Shown: in pieces, positions 26,368-36,462 of the stretch
How the letters are laid out: each line of letters opens with the position of its first letter
How positions within the stretch are numbered: position 1 is the stretch's first letter
Assembly (NCBI RefSeq): GCF_017311415.1
Contig: NZ_JAEKIS010000010.1
Span: 1-64,000 of the forward strand
Source of the DNA: Salipiger abyssi
GTDB lineage: Bacteria > Pseudomonadota > Alphaproteobacteria > Rhodobacterales > Rhodobacteraceae
Length of the DNA: 64,000 bases
Reading direction: 5' to 3'
Position numbers and translations under genes: made by a program
The notes under the pieces: generated by a model
Told to the model about the DNA's origin: nothing
The model's database searches: none
What the model saw: only the letters and a program-made list of their open reading frames with translations

Positions 26368-27189
26368 ATGGCGCCGCGCCAGAGCCACAGCCGCCCCGGC
26401 CTCGCCGTGCATCGCGAGGGCACGCGCTCTGTCGTGCGCTCGCTGCCCGAAGAGGTGCCGGTGGCGCTGGTCTTCGACGGCACCACGCAGGCGGTGATGA
26501 TGGCGACCCCCGGCGACATCGCCGATTTCGCCTATGGCTTTGCGCTGAGCGAGGGCATCATCGCACATCCGCGCGAGGTGGCCGAGTTCGAGGCGGTGAC
26601 CCATCCGCAGGGCATCGAGGCGCGGTTCTGGCTGCATGAGGACCGGGGCGCCGCGCTGAAGGAGCGGCAGCGCAGCCTCCTGGGGCCGACCGGCTGCGGG
26701 CTTTGCGGCATCGACTCGCTCGATCAGGCGCTGCGCGCCCTGCCGCCGCTGCCCGAGGGCGGGCCGAGCCTCACCCGCGCCGAGGTTGCGCGCGCGACCG
26801 ACGCGCTGCGCGCCCACCAGCCGCTGCACGACCAGACCCGCGCGGTACATGCGGCGGGGTTCCTGCGGCCCGGCAAGGGCATCGTTCTGGCGCGCGAGGA
26901 TGTCGGGCGGCACAATGCGCTCGACAAGCTGATCGGCGCCATGGCGCGGCAGGATATGGACCCGGCCGAGGGCGCCTTTGTGCTGACCAGCCGGGTGTCG
27001 GTCGATATGGTGCAGAAAGCCGTTCTGGCGCGCTGTCCGATCCTGATCGCCGTTTCGGCCCCCACCGCGCTGGCGCTGCGGATGGCCGAGGAGGCGGGGC
27101 TCACGCTTGCCGCCTTTGCCCGCTCCGGCGGGTTCGACCTTTACGCCGCGCCCGAGCGGATCGTCGATGGAGAGACGCATGTCGCCTGA
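26368..27189 (+). CDS. fdhD: Formate dehydrogenase accessory sulfurtransferase FdhD
   Basis: This 273-aa FdhD protein transfers sulfur to the molybdenum cofactor so that formate dehydrogenase becomes active. It has the sulfur-carrying CGLCGIDSL pair, AREDVGRHNALDKLIG and LTSRVSVDMVQKA. It follows fdsA by 3 nt, and fdsD begins 11 nt before its end. Confidence 0.95.
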   Translation: MAPRQSHSRPGLAVHREGTRSVVRSLPEEVPVALVFDGTTQAVMMATPGDIADFAYGFALSEGIIAHPREVAEFEAVTHPQGIEARFWLHEDRGAALKERQRSLLGPTGCGLCGIDSLDQALRALPPLPEGGPSLTRAEVARATDALRAHQPLHDQTRAVHAAGFLRPGKGIVLAREDVGRHNALDKLIGAMARQDMDPAEGAFVLTSRVSVDMVQKAVLARCPILIAVSAPTALALRMAEEAGLTLAAFARSGGFDLYAAPERIVDGETHVA

Positions 27190-27403
27190 AAAGATGGTCA
27201 TGATGGCCAACCAGATCGCCACCTTCTTTGCCACCCAGCCCGGCGACACCGGCGCCGAGGATGTGGCCGCCCATATCAACGATTTCTGGGAACCGCGCAT
27301 GCGGGCACAGTATCTCGATTACGTGGCGCAGGGCGGCGAGGGGCTGCATCCGCTGGCCGCTGCGGCGGCGGCGCATATCCACGCGCCCTCCGAAAAAGCT
27401 TGA
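27179..27403 (+). CDS. fdsD: Formate dehydrogenase delta subunit
   Basis: This 74-aa protein beginning MSPEKMVMMANQIATFF and containing VAAHINDFWEPRMRAQYLDYV matches FdsD, needed for assembly or stability of NAD-dependent formate dehydrogenase. The ATG is inside the last 11 nt of fdhD, so it is translationally coupled. A longer in-frame start at 27107 lies in fdhD and is not supported. Confidence 0.93.
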   Translation: MSPEKMVMMANQIATFFATQPGDTGAEDVAAHINDFWEPRMRAQYLDYVAQGGEGLHPLAAAAAAHIHAPSEKA

Positions 27404-27462
27404 TCCTGCGCAAGACAAGCGTCGCAAAAACGCTTTAGGGTTGCGGCCATGGAGGGAGGTCC

Positions 27463-28170
27463 ATGGCAGAGAGCGCCTATCGGGCAGAGGGACTGACGCG
27501 CACCTATGGCGAGGGCGCCTCGGCAGTTCATGCGCTGCGCGGGGTCGATCTCGATCTGCCTGCCGGTGAGATCGTGGTGCTGCTCGGCCCCTCGGGCAGC
27601 GGCAAATCCACCCTGCTCAATATCCTCGGCGGGCTCGACCGGCCCAGCACCGGGCGCGCCTGGTTCCGCGACCGCGAGCTGACGGCGATGACCGACCGGC
27701 AGCTCACCCGCTACCGGCGCGATCATCTGGGCTTCATCTTCCAGTTCTACAACCTCATGCCCTCGCTCACGGCGGAGGAGAATGTCGAGCTGGTGACCGA
27801 GATCGCCCGCGACCCGATGACCCCCGCCGAGGCGCTGGCACTGGTGGGGCTGGAGGAGCGGCTCGGGCATTTCCCGAGCCAGATGTCGGGCGGCGAACAG
27901 CAGCGCGTCGCCATTGCCCGCGCGGTGGCGAAAAAGCCGGATGTGCTGCTTTGCGACGAGCCCACCGGCGCGCTCGACAGCACCACCGGGCGCGAGGTGC
28001 TGGGGGTGCTTCAGCATCTCAACCAGACGCTGGGCACCACGGTGCTGATCGTCACCCATGCCGCCGCCACCGCCGCCATGGCCGACCGGGTGATCCGCTT
28101 TGCCGATGGCGCGATCCGGTCGCAGGAGCGCAACAGCCACAAGCTGCCCGCCGAGGAGATCGAGTGGTGA
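27463..28170 (+). CDS. ABC transporter ATP-binding protein, MacB/LolD type
   Basis: This 235-aa ATPase has Walker [11 protein letters not shown]-loop [11 protein letters not shown], signature [10 protein letters not shown], Walker [13 protein letters not shown] and the His switch VTHAA. The type drives mechanotransmission exporters such as MacB or LolCDE. It is followed directly by its FtsX permease (GTGA overlap) and then a periplasmic adaptor gene. The substrate is unknown. Confidence 0.93.
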   Translation: MAESAYRAEGLTRTYGEGASAVHALRGVDLDLPAGEIVVLLGPSGSGKSTLLNILGGLDRPSTGRAWFRDRELTAMTDRQLTRYRRDHLGFIFQFYNLMPSLTAEENVELVTEIARDPMTPAEALALVGLEERLGHFPSQMSGGEQQRVAIARAVAKKPDVLLCDEPTGALDSTTGREVLGVLQHLNQTLGTTVLIVTHAAATAAMADRVIRFADGAIRSQERNSHKLPAEEIEW

Positions 28171-30527
28171 GCCCGCTCGACCGCAAGCTCACCCGCGACC
28201 TGTGGCGGATGAAGGGCCAGGCGCTGGCCATTGCCGTGGTCATGGCGCTTGGCGTGATGATGCAGGTGATGATGTCGGGGCTGGTGACCTCGCTCGACGA
28301 AACCCGCCGCAGCTATTACGAGCGCTACCGGCTGGCGGATCTCGCGGCCTCGGTGGTGCGCGCGCCCGATCACCTCTTGCACCGGATCGCCGCGCTGCCG
28401 GGGGTGCAGGCGGTGGAGGGCCGGGTCAGCGGCGCGGCGCTCATCGACCTGCCCGACCGCGCGGTGCCGGTGCAGGCGCAGGCGCTCTCCCTGCCCTATG
28501 ACGGCGATCCGGCGCTGAACGCGATCCGGCTGGAGGCCGGGCGGCTTTTCGAACGCGACAAACCCGAAGAGGCGGTGCTGCTCGACAGTTTCGCCGCCGC
28601 GCACGGGCTTCGCCCCGGCGATACGCTGGAGGCCACGATGAACGGCGCGCGGCACAGCTTCCGCATCACCGGGCTCGCCCGCGCGCCGGAATTCCTCTAC
28701 AGCGCCGCCCCCGGCGAGGGCATCCCAGACGACGCCCGCTTCGGCGTGCTCTGGCTGTCGCCCGCCGCGATGGCGGCGGCCTTCGACATGGACGGCGCCT
28801 TTAACGAGCTGCTGATCGGGCTGGCGCGCGGCGCGGGCGAACAGCCGGTGACCGATGCGGTGGACCGGGTGCTGGAACCTTACGGCTCCACCGGCGCCTA
28901 TGGGCGCGAGGATATGTTCTCCAACCGCTTCGTCTCGGAGGAAATCGACGGGCTGCGCGACAGCGCCGCCTCGATCCCGCCGATCTTCATGGCCGTCGCG
29001 GCCTTCCTGCTGAACATCGTGATCGCCCGTATGGTACAGGCCGAGCGCGAGGAGATCGGGCTCCTGAAGGCCTTCGGTTACCGGTCGGGCGAGATTGGCG
29101 GGCATTACCTGAAGCTGGTGCTGGCCATCGCCCTGCTGGGCGCGCTGATGGGCTGTCTCTTCGGCATTCTGGCCGGGCGGGCCATGGTGCAGCTCTACCT
29201 GAATTTCTTCAAGTTCCCCTTCCTCGTCTTCCGGCTCGATCCGGCGTCTTTTGCCATCGGCATCGCGGTCAGCGTGCTGGCGGCGACAGCGGGAGGTGCC
29301 ATCGTGCTGCGGCGGATCTTTGCGCTCGACCCGGCGGAGGCGATGCGCCCGCCCGCCCCTGCCGACTATTCCCGCGCCGGGCGCTGGCGCGGGCTGACGC
29401 GCTGGCTCGACCAGCCCAGCCGCATGGTGCTGCGCCGCTTCACCCGCACGCCGTTCCGCATGGCGGGCGCCATCGTCGGCATCACTTTCGGCATGGCGCT
29501 GTCGGTGGGGATGATCACCATCCAGAGCAGTTTCAACCACGCCATCGCGTTGAATTTCGAGGTGATGGACCGCTCCGAGGCCGCCGTGACCTTCACCCAT
29601 GCGGTCTCGGACAAGGTGCTGTTCGAGCTGGCCAGTCATCCCGGCATCGAGCGGGTAGAGGGCCGGCGCGACGTGGCGGTGATCCTCAGCAACGGGCGGC
29701 AGACCCATCGCGGCAGCATCACCGGCCTGCCGGAAAGCCCGGTGCTGAACCGCGCGCTGACCCCGGATCTGGAGCCGATCCACATGCGCCGCGAGGGGCT
29801 TGTCCTGAGCAGCGCGCTTGCCGCCAAGCTGAAGCTGGAGACCGGCCAGACCCTGCTTGCCGAGGTGCGCGAGGGCGCGCAGCCGGTGCTGGAGCTGCCG
29901 GTGCTGGGGATCTCGGATACGGTGATGGGGGCGCCCGCCTATATGGCGCTCGACGGGATCAACGCGGCGCTGGGGGAGCCGGGGCGCATCACCGGCGTGG
30001 CGCTGCGGCTCGACGAGGCGCGGGCGGACGAGATCTATGTCTGGCTCAAGGGGCTGCCCACGGTGGCGGGTGTGGCGCTCAAGCAGGACAGCCGCGCGGC
30101 CTTCGAGCGGATGATGAACGAGGGCGCGGGCTGGTCGCGCTTTATCATGTCGGCGGTGGCCTTCATCATCACCTTCGGCATCGTCTACAACGCCGCCCGC
30201 ATCGCATTGGCCGAGCGGTCCCGCGATCTCGCCTCGCTGCGGGTCATCGGCTTTTCGCGCGGCGAGGCGGCCTATGTGCTGCTGGGCGAGCTGGGGCTGG
30301 TGACGCTGCTCGCCCTGCCCTTCGGCGCGGCGCTCGGCGCGGGCTTTGCGCATATCCTCGCCGCCGCCTATTCCTCGGAGCTTTACACCGTTACGGTGGT
30401 CTTCCAGCCCGCCACCTTTGGCAATGCCGCGCTGGTGGTGATCGCGGGGGCGGCGATTTCCGGGCTTCTGGTAAAACGCGATGTCGACCGGGCCGATCTG
30501 GTCACGGCGCTCAAGACACGGGATTGA
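28167..30527 (+). CDS. FtsX-family ABC permease with two permease units
   Basis: This 786-aa inner-membrane protein has an N-terminal helix ([20 protein letters not shown]), a first large extracytoplasmic domain, FtsX helices near 260-400, a second N-terminal-like helix near residue 430, a second periplasmic domain and final FtsX helices. It starts with GTG inside the ATPase stop. The duplicated layout matches large MacB-like permeases rather than the ~400-aa LolC/E type. It is likely an export or envelope-remodelling transporter. Confidence 0.9.
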   Translation: MSPLDRKLTRDLWRMKGQALAIAVVMALGVMMQVMMSGLVTSLDETRRSYYERYRLADLAASVVRAPDHLLHRIAALPGVQAVEGRVSGAALIDLPDRAVPVQAQALSLPYDGDPALNAIRLEAGRLFERDKPEEAVLLDSFAAAHGLRPGDTLEATMNGARHSFRITGLARAPEFLYSAAPGEGIPDDARFGVLWLSPAAMAAAFDMDGAFNELLIGLARGAGEQPVTDAVDRVLEPYGSTGAYGREDMFSNRFVSEEIDGLRDSAASIPPIFMAVAAFLLNIVIARMVQAEREEIGLLKAFGYRSGEIGGHYLKLVLAIALLGALMGCLFGILAGRAMVQLYLNFFKFPFLVFRLDPASFAIGIAVSVLAATAGGAIVLRRIFALDPAEAMRPPAPADYSRAGRWRGLTRWLDQPSRMVLRRFTRTPFRMAGAIVGITFGMALSVGMITIQSSFNHAIALNFEVMDRSEAAVTFTHAVSDKVLFELASHPGIERVEGRRDVAVILSNGRQTHRGSITGLPESPVLNRALTPDLEPIHMRREGLVLSSALAAKLKLETGQTLLAEVREGAQPVLELPVLGISDTVMGAPAYMALDGINAALGEPGRITGVALRLDEARADEIYVWLKGLPTVAGVALKQDSRAAFERMMNEGAGWSRFIMSAVAFIITFGIVYNAARIALAERSRDLASLRVIGFSRGEAAYVLLGELGLVTLLALPFGAALGAGFAHILAAAYSSELYTVTVVFQPATFGNAALVVIAGAAISGLLVKRDVDRADLVTALKTRD

Positions 30528-30531
30528 CGAT

Positions 30532-31764
30532 ATGGCAGACACCCGCAACCGCACCCGCCTGATCCTGTGGACCCTGCTCGCGCTGCTGCTGGGCGGCGCG
30601 CTGGTGGCCGCCTTCTGGCCGCGCGCTACGCTGGTCGATCTGGGCGCGGTCACACGCGGCCCGCTGACCGTCACCATCGACGAGGAGGGGCGCACGCAGG
30701 TGCATGATGTCTATGTGGTCTCCACCCCCGTCGCGGGCCGGCTGCTGCGCGTGCGGGCGGTGGCCGGCGATGCGGTCAGCCAGGGCCAGGCGGTGGCGCA
30801 TATGCGCCCCACCAACCCCGACGCGCTGGATATCCGCACCCGCGAGCAGGCCTCGGCGGCGGTCGATGCGGCGCGCGCGGCGCTCAAGGTGGCGGAGGCC
30901 GAGGTCAATGTCGCCGCCGCCGATGCCGAGCTGACACAATCGCAATACGAGCGCGACCAGACGCTGGCCCGGCGCGGCACGGTGAGCACCGCCGCGCTCG
31001 ACCGTTCGCGCTCCGAGGCGCGGGCCGCGACGGCGCGGCTGGAAACGGCGCGGGCGGCGGTGTCGATGCGCGAGGCGGAGCTGGCCAATGCCCGCGCGCA
31101 GCTCATCAGCTTCGACGATATCGGCCTGGCAGCGGCGGTGGCGGGCGATCACGCCTCGGATATCCCGCTGGTCTCGCCGGTCTCGGGCCGCATCCTCCAG
31201 GTGCTGCAACAGAGCGAGACCATCCTGCCGGCGGGCACGGCGGTGCTGGAAGTGGGCGACGTGATCGGCGATCTGGAAGTGATCGTCGATCTGATCTCTT
31301 CGGATGCGGTGCAGGTGAGCCTCGGCGACCGGGTGATGATCGACGACTGGGGCGGCGAGACGGCGCTGGAGGGCGAGGTCACCCGCATCGCGCCGCTGGG
31401 CGCGACCAAGGTCTCGGCGCTAGGGGTTGAGGAGCAGCGGGTCGACGTGACCGTGCGGTTCTCCGGCCCGGAAGAGGCGCGCGCGACGCTGGGCCATGGC
31501 TATCGTGTGGTGACACGGATCGTGGTCTGGGAAGAGGCCGACACCCTGCGCGTGCCGCAAAGCGCGCTGTTCCGTGACGGCGCAGGCTGGGCGGTCTTCC
31601 GGGCGCAGGGTGGTCGCGCGATGCAGACTGCCGTCACGCTCGGACCCGGCAATGGCCTGTCGGCCCAGGTCACATCGGGCCTGGGCGAAGGCGACAGCGT
31701 CGTTCTTTACCCGGCCGCGGGGCTCACCGATGGCACACGGATCGCCTCGCGCCAGATCGACTAG
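30532..31764 (+). CDS. HlyD/MacA-type periplasmic adaptor protein
   Basis: This 410-aa membrane-fusion protein has one N-terminal membrane helix (residues ~10-28), a lipoyl/barrel-sandwich half (VVSTPVAGRLLRV), an Ala/Glu-rich coiled-coil hairpin (~85-190), the second barrel half (LVSPVSGRILQVLQ) and beta-barrel domains. It would link the upstream ATPase/permease to an outer-membrane channel, though no TolC gene is adjacent. The start at 30532 lies four bases after the permease stop. Confidence 0.9.
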   Translation: MADTRNRTRLILWTLLALLLGGALVAAFWPRATLVDLGAVTRGPLTVTIDEEGRTQVHDVYVVSTPVAGRLLRVRAVAGDAVSQGQAVAHMRPTNPDALDIRTREQASAAVDAARAALKVAEAEVNVAAADAELTQSQYERDQTLARRGTVSTAALDRSRSEARAATARLETARAAVSMREAELANARAQLISFDDIGLAAAVAGDHASDIPLVSPVSGRILQVLQQSETILPAGTAVLEVGDVIGDLEVIVDLISSDAVQVSLGDRVMIDDWGGETALEGEVTRIAPLGATKVSALGVEEQRVDVTVRFSGPEEARATLGHGYRVVTRIVVWEEADTLRVPQSALFRDGAGWAVFRAQGGRAMQTAVTLGPGNGLSAQVTSGLGEGDSVVLYPAAGLTDGTRIASRQID

Positions 31765-31799
31765 GGGAGCCTTTACCCTCTCCTATCGCCGGAAGGTCC

Positions 31800-32110
31800 A
31801 CGACGCCGCCCCGCGCCGGTGGGCATTTTGAACTGATGCCGCGGGTCGCGATAGATGAACGCCACCCGACCCAGCGGCGAGGACGCGATTCCGAGCAGAT
31901 CGTAGAACACATAGACCAGCACGATCCCGGTGAAGAAGCTCGGCAGACTGGTCCCGGCGGCGACCAGCAGGCGGCAGAGATGATCGATCCAGCTTCCGGG
32001 CCGCGTCGCCGCCGGCACGCCGAGCGGGATTGCCACCGCGCAGGAGACCACCAACGCAAAGAGCGTGTGCTCCAGCGAAGCCGGAAGCCGCTTGGCCAGC
32101 TGCGCGGACG
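31800..32110 (-). pseudogene. Fragment of a DppB/OppB-type peptide ABC permease
   Basis: One minus-strand frame encodes AKRLPASLEHTLFALVVSC, then VAIPLGVPAATRPGSWIDHL and SLPSFFTGIVLVYVFYDLLG, the central block of oligopeptide/dipeptide permeases. Sequence before and after it in this frame is not permease-like, and the normal ~310-aa protein is reduced to about 100 codons. The ~420 bp between the adaptor gene and pcs hold nothing else. It is a decayed gene. Confidence 0.65.
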
Positions 32111-32184
32111 CACGCTGCCGGTGGCCGCTATGCAATACAGGCCGCCCCCGCGCTGAACCAGATCTGACGCAGGCGCGGCGCCCC

Positions 32185-32880
32185 TCAGCCGCGCTGCGGA
32201 AGGATCTGCTGCGCGACACCAGCGAAGATCAGGTAGATGGAAGTCGCGACCAGCCCCCAATGCGCCCAGCTTTCGGGATGGAAATCCACCCAGGCCGCCC
32301 AGCCGGCGAAAAAGGTCCAGGCCAGCGCGATGGGCAGAGAGATCGCACGCCAGCGCTCGGTCCGCACCGGGTGGATGAATTTCAGCGGCAGGAACATCGC
32401 CACCGCCAGGAGGGCGACCAGCGACAGGATCACCCAGAAATTCGGCTGGATGGCAAAGAGCACCAGCACCAGCATGTTCCAGCAGCCCGGGAAGCCGTGA
32501 AAGGAATTGTCGGCGGTCTTCATCCGGCTGTCAGCGAAATAGAGTGCGCTGGCGAAGGTGATGAGGATGATCGCCAGCCAGCCGGTCCAGCCCGGCAGCA
32601 GCCCGGAATGAAACAGCGCAAAGGCCGGGATGAACACATAGGTCAGGTAGTCGATGATCAGGTCGAGCACGACGCCGTCAAAGCGCGGGGCGTTGGTCTT
32701 TACGTCGTATTTCCGCGCCAGCGGCCCGTCGAGCCCATCGACGAAGAAGGCGACCACCAGCCAGAGGAACATCACCGACCATTGCTCCTGCGCCGCGGCC
32801 AGCAGCGCGAGCATGGCAAAGACCGCTCCGGTGGCGGTAAAAAGGTGAACGAGCAGGGCTTGCGACGCGCGTGTCATCAC
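32185..32880 (-). CDS. pcs: Phosphatidylcholine synthase
   Basis: This 231-aa CDP-alcohol phosphatidyltransferase joins choline and CDP-diacylglycerol to make phosphatidylcholine at the inner membrane. The motif DGLDGPLARKY, followed by DGVVLDLIIDYLTYVF, provides the metal-binding Asp and Gly/Arg residues in the Pcs-specific form. About eight hydrophobic segments are present and length is normal. The pathway is typical of rhizobia and rhodobacteria. Confidence 0.92.
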   Translation of the reverse strand: MMTRASQALLVHLFTATGAVFAMLALLAAAQEQWSVMFLWLVVAFFVDGLDGPLARKYDVKTNAPRFDGVVLDLIIDYLTYVFIPAFALFHSGLLPGWTGWLAIILITFASALYFADSRMKTADNSFHGFPGCWNMLVLVLFAIQPNFWVILSLVALLAVAMFLPLKFIHPVRTERWRAISLPIALAWTFFAGWAAWVDFHPESWAHWGLVATSIYLIFAGVAQQILPQRG

Positions 32881-32953
32881 CGTGTCATGCCGTATCCGGA
32901 GGCTGACCGCAAACCGAACCTGCGGATTTTGTTCTCTGGACCGACTGGGTATC

Positions 32954-33028
32954 CCCCGCCCCGGACCTGATCCGGGGCCTCAGCGAGGATTCCCGGGCAG
33001 GAGGCCCCGGATCAGGTCCGGGGCGGGG
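32954..33028. repeat. Perfect 28-bp inverted repeat (REP-like hairpin)
   Basis: Arms at 32954-32981 and 33001-33028 are exact reverse complements around a 19-nt loop; each contains CCGGACCTGATCCGG or its complement. The second arm overlaps the last ~17 nt of the paiB-like gene, including its stop. It resembles GC-rich dispersed repeats common in alphaproteobacteria and could terminate transcription between the paiB-like gene and pcs. Confidence 0.85.
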
Positions 33029-33632
33029 TCCGCATGAGCGCGGCGAGCGCCGCCAGCTCCTGGCCGAAGCCGGTTTCCAGCGCCGCGCCGGCGGCCTGCC
33101 GTGCCTCGTCGGGCTTGTTCTGGCTCAGCTTCCAGGTGCTGTCGACCTGCTCGATTTCCAGCCGGAAGGGCAGGATCATGCGCATCAGCTTGCCCTTGGC
33201 CTCCTCCGATAGCTTGTCCATGGTCCAGGGCGCCTTGGGCAGCCGGGCCTCATAGGCGGCGGATTGCGCCGCCAGCAGCTGCTCAAGCGCCTCCTGCGGC
33301 AGCGGCACGAGCCGCCCGGTCAGATGCACGGCGACATAGTTCCAGGTCGGCACCTGTTCGGGGCCCATCCCGTACCAGTCCGGCGAGACATAGCCGTCGG
33401 GCCCGCCCACGGCGAGCCGCGCTGCCAGACCGTCACGGGCCACGCGGGTGATCGGGTTGGAGCGGACCAGATGCAGATCCGCGTAGCTGCCATCCTCGGA
33501 GAGCAGAATGGGCACATGGCTCAGCAGCGGCGCGCCCTCGGTCGAGACGGCCAGCGTACCGAATGCCCGTTCGCGGACAAGCCGCAGGCTCTCGGCTTCC
33601 TCGGTGCGGCGAAAGATCGGATTGGGATGCAT
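33012..33632 (-). CDS. FMN-binding negative transcriptional regulator (PaiB-like)
   Basis: This 206-aa protein has the flavin-binding split-barrel fold of PaiB: MHPNPIFRR at the start, LLSHVPILLSEDGSYADLHLVRSNPI and PTWNYVAVHLTGRL. PaiB represses sporulation or protease genes in Bacillus; the role here is unknown. A longer upstream reading frame only shadows the kinase gene. Its stop codon lies in the 28-bp inverted repeat. Confidence 0.88.
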   Translation of the reverse strand: MHPNPIFRRTEEAESLRLVRERAFGTLAVSTEGAPLLSHVPILLSEDGSYADLHLVRSNPITRVARDGLAARLAVGGPDGYVSPDWYGMGPEQVPTWNYVAVHLTGRLVPLPQEALEQLLAAQSAAYEARLPKAPWTMDKLSEEAKGKLMRMILPFRLEIEQVDSTWKLSQNKPDEARQAAGAALETGFGQELAALAALMRTPPRT

Positions 33633-33663
33633 TTTGGCCTCTCGGTTGTCGGGAGAGCTGGAA

Positions 33664-34191
33664 CTAGCTGGAAAAGAACGCCGAGCGAGATTGGACGGGT
33701 CGGGCCATCGCCGCAAGGATCTGGTCCGCATTCTCTTCGGGCGCTGCGCTGCCGTCGAGTTCGAGATCGTAGCGCAGCCCGGCATGGATGCGCGCGGCAT
33801 CCTCGATAGCACTGCCCCGCTGGCGGTCACCGCGCGCGGCCTCGCGCCGGGACAGCTCCTCCACTGGTGTAAACAGCCCGACGAAGAGCAGATCCTGACC
33901 TGACAGAAGCTCCTGCAACCTCTCGTGCCAGCCGGGCGTGTCGAGAATATGCTCGACGATCAGATCGCAGCCGCTCTCGGCAAAGGCGGCAAAGCTGCGG
34001 TGCAGCCCCTCGAACACCGCCTCCCGGATCTGTGGCCAGTCCCCGCGCGCGGCGGGCGGCAGCGCGCCGCCGTCGCGATAGGTGTCGAAGGACAACCGCA
34101 GAAAGGGCGATGGCGCGCGGGCTTGCAGGGCCTTTCCGAGAGTTGTCTTGCCGCTGCTCGATGCCCCGTGCAGCAGGACAATCCGGCTCAT
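33664..34191 (-). CDS. Chloramphenicol-phosphotransferase-like P-loop kinase
   Basis: This 175-aa kinase starts [19 protein letters not shown] with a clear Walker A, has LSFDTYRDG and DLIVEHILDTPGW typical of the CPT-like family, and a basic lid ELSRREAARGDRQRG. True chloramphenicol phosphotransferase inactivates the antibiotic, but many relatives have unknown substrates, so resistance should not be assumed. The ATG overlaps the mtaB stop by 4 nt. Confidence 0.82.
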   Translation of the reverse strand: MSRIVLLHGASSSGKTTLGKALQARAPSPFLRLSFDTYRDGGALPPAARGDWPQIREAVFEGLHRSFAAFAESGCDLIVEHILDTPGWHERLQELLSGQDLLFVGLFTPVEELSRREAARGDRQRGSAIEDAARIHAGLRYDLELDGSAAPEENADQILAAMARPVQSRSAFFSS

Positions 34192-35441
34192 GCCACCAGA
34201 CGCTGGCCGGTCTGGCCGGTGATCGTGGCGGTGACGATACTGCCCTCGGTCTGCGGCGCGGTCAGCGTCACCTCGGTGAATTGCTCGGTGCGACCCATAT
34301 CCGGCGCTTCCATGAGAATCCGGTGGGTCTTGCCCTGCTGTGCCGCCAGATGCCGCGCCACGGCGGCCTCTCCGGCGGCGCGCAGCCGGGCGGCACGCGC
34401 CTTGATCGTCGCACCGTCCACCTTGTTGGGGATCTTCGCAGCCGGCGTGCCGGGGCGCGAGGAATAGGGGAAGACATGCAGCCAGGTCAGGTCGCACTCC
34501 TCGACCAGCTTCAGCGAATTGTCGAAATGCGCCTCGGTCTCGGTCGGGAAGCCCGCGATGATATCGGCGCCAAAGGTCATCTCGGGCCGCAGCCGCCGTG
34601 CCTCCTCGCAGAAGCGGATAGCGTCGTCGCGCAGGTGGCGGCGCTTCATGCGCTTGAGAATCAGGTCGTCGCCATGTTGCAGGCTCAGGTGCAGATGCGG
34701 CATCAGGCGTGGCTCGGTGGCGATGGCCATCATCAGGTTCTCGTCCGCCTCGATGCTGTCGATCGACGAGATCCGCAGACGCGGCACATCGGTGAGCTTC
34801 AGGATCCGCATGACCAGATCGCCGAGGCGCGGCGTGCCCGGCAGATCGGCGCCCCAGGAGGTCAGGTCGACCCCGGTCAGCACCACCTCGTTATAGCCCT
34901 GCTGCAACAGCCGCTTGATCTGGTCAACCACGACGCCGGCGGGCACCGAGCGGGAATTGCCCCGGCCATAGGGGATGATGCAGAAGGTACAGCGGTGGTC
35001 GCAGCCGTTCTGCACCTGCACATAGGCGCGGCTCCTTGTGCCGAACCCGTCGATCAGATGCCCCGCCGTCTCGGTCACCGACATGATGTCGTTGACCTGC
35101 ACGCGCTCGGTCTCGCCGATAAAGCCGTTCGACAGCCCGGCCCAGGTCGCAGGCGCCATCTTTTCGCTGTTGCCGATGACCGCGTCGACCTCGTCCATCT
35201 GCGCAAAGCTGTCGGGGTCGATCTGCGCCGCGCAGCCGGTGACGATGACGCGGGCGTCCGGGTTTTCACGCCGCAGCCGCCTGATCTCCTGCCGCGCCTT
35301 GCGCACCGCCTCCGCAGTCACCGCGCAGGTATTGATCACAACCGCGTCGCCGACGCCGGCCTCTTCGGCCAGCGCCTTCATCGCCTCGGTCTCGTAGGCG
35401 TTGAGCCGGCAGCCCAGCGTGGTGAATTTCGGCGCGCTCAT
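34188..35441 (-). CDS. mtaB: tRNA t6A37 methylthiotransferase MtaB
   Basis: This 417-aa radical-SAM methylthiotransferase converts t6A37 to ms2t6A in tRNA. N-terminal cluster cysteines are in LGCRLN, NTCAVT and VTGCAAQ, the radical-SAM motif is CDHRCTFC, and a TRAM-like domain ends the protein. It is distinguished from RimO (present at 49.6 kb) and MiaB by the short LGCRLN start. It overlaps dapF by 4 nt. Confidence 0.94.
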   Translation of the reverse strand: MSAPKFTTLGCRLNAYETEAMKALAEEAGVGDAVVINTCAVTAEAVRKARQEIRRLRRENPDARVIVTGCAAQIDPDSFAQMDEVDAVIGNSEKMAPATWAGLSNGFIGETERVQVNDIMSVTETAGHLIDGFGTRSRAYVQVQNGCDHRCTFCIIPYGRGNSRSVPAGVVVDQIKRLLQQGYNEVVLTGVDLTSWGADLPGTPRLGDLVMRILKLTDVPRLRISSIDSIEADENLMMAIATEPRLMPHLHLSLQHGDDLILKRMKRRHLRDDAIRFCEEARRLRPEMTFGADIIAGFPTETEAHFDNSLKLVEECDLTWLHVFPYSSRPGTPAAKIPNKVDGATIKARAARLRAAGEAAVARHLAAQQGKTHRILMEAPDMGRTEQFTEVTLTAPQTEGSIVTATITGQTGQRLVA

Positions 35442-36268
35442 TGCACCGCCTCCAGCCAGGCGCGCGAGAACACGCCGTCGAAAACATGCGCCGTGCCGCC
35501 GGTCATCCAGACCCCATCCTCACGCCAGTCGATCTGCAATGTGCCGCCATCGAGCTCGACGATCACCTTGCGACCCGTGAGCCCCCTGCGGGCGGCGGCC
35601 ACGGCGGTGGCGCAGGACGATGAGCCCGAGGCCAGGGTCACGCCCACGCCGCGCTCCCAGACGCGCATGCGCAGGTGGTCCGGGCCGATGAGGCTCGCGA
35701 CCTGCACATTGGTGCGTTCGGGGTAGAGCGGGTGATGCTCATGTACCGGCCCGAAGGCGTCCAGATCCACCGCCTCGGCATCTTCGACAAAGAAGGTGCA
35801 ATGCGGGTTGCCCATGCCGGTGGCGGTCGGCGCGCCCTCAATGGGCAGCTCCAGCGTGTCCATCTCGCGGGCCAGCGGAATCTCGTCCCAGCGCAGTTGC
35901 GGCTGGCCCATATTCACAGAGGTCAGCCCGTCACCGGCCTCCTCCGCCAGCAGCGTGCCGCGCTCGGTGACCAGCTCCAGCCGATCGCGCCCGGTCTCAT
36001 CCATCAGGAAGCGTGCGATGCAGCGGGTGGCATTGCCGCAGGCGCCGGCAGTGGAGCCGTCGGCATTGTAGAAGGTCAGTCGCGCATCGCCTTCACCGCG
36101 CTCGACCAGGGCGAGCTGATCGAAGCCCACCCCGCGATGCCGGTCGGCGATGGCGCGGGCGAGCGCAGGGGTAACTTCGATGTTCCGGACACGCCCGTCT
36201 AGCACGACAAAGTCGTTGCCGAGCCCATGCATTTTCATGAAGGGCAGCGTATCCGGGGCACGTTCCAT
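35438..36268 (-). CDS. dapF: Diaminopimelate epimerase
   Basis: This 276-aa enzyme interconverts LL- and meso-diaminopimelate for lysine and peptidoglycan synthesis. Both catalytic cysteines are present, in GACGNATRC and [12 protein letters not shown], and the N-terminus has [13 protein letters not shown]. Starts at 36268 or 36238 (MKMHGLG) are both possible. It shares an operon with mtaB and the CPT-like kinase. Confidence 0.95.
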   Translation of the reverse strand: MERAPDTLPFMKMHGLGNDFVVLDGRVRNIEVTPALARAIADRHRGVGFDQLALVERGEGDARLTFYNADGSTAGACGNATRCIARFLMDETGRDRLELVTERGTLLAEEAGDGLTSVNMGQPQLRWDEIPLAREMDTLELPIEGAPTATGMGNPHCTFFVEDAEAVDLDAFGPVHEHHPLYPERTNVQVASLIGPDHLRMRVWERGVGVTLASGSSSCATAVAAARRGLTGRKVIVELDGGTLQIDWREDGVWMTGGTAHVFDGVFSRAWLEAVQ

Positions 36269-36345
36269 GGGCGGGCATATACGCCCGTTGCGAGAGCCTT
36301 TCCAGAGTTCGTGACGATTGGGTGAAGAAAAGCGTAAATCGGGGG

Positions 36346-36374
36346 TTGACCCTGCCCCCCGCTCTTTCTAGAAG
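36346..36374 (+). promoter_or_regulatory. Promoter of tRNA-Lys
   Basis: TTGACC (36346-36351), 17 nt, TAGAAG (36369-36374); the -10 ends 12 nt before the mature tRNA. Confidence 0.7.
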
Positions 36375-36386
36375 CGCCCGCACAGT

Positions 36387-36462
36387 GGGCCGTTAGCTCA
36401 GTTGGTAGAGCAACTGACTTTTAATCAGTGGGTCGCAGGTTCGAATCCTGCACGGCTCACCA
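36387..36462 (+). tRNA. tRNA-Lys (anticodon TTT)
   Basis: A complete 76-nt tRNA: acceptor GGGCCGT pairs with ACGGCTC (one G-U), D-arm AGCTCAGTTGGTAGAGC, anticodon loop CTTTTAA presenting TTT, T-loop TTCGAAT, discriminator A and encoded CCA. It reads AAA and AAG lysine codons. The tRNA lies beside the accessory island that begins after 36.8 kb. Confidence 0.98.

Noticed and set aside
27400-27440. Promoter or terminator before the ABC exporter
   Set aside because: AAGCG/CGCTT stem is only 5 bp and no -10 is at suitable spacing from TTGATC.
33664-34191. Antibiotic resistance (chloramphenicol phosphotransferase)
   Set aside because: Only the kinase family is supported; the gene sits in a housekeeping operon, and relatives have other substrates.
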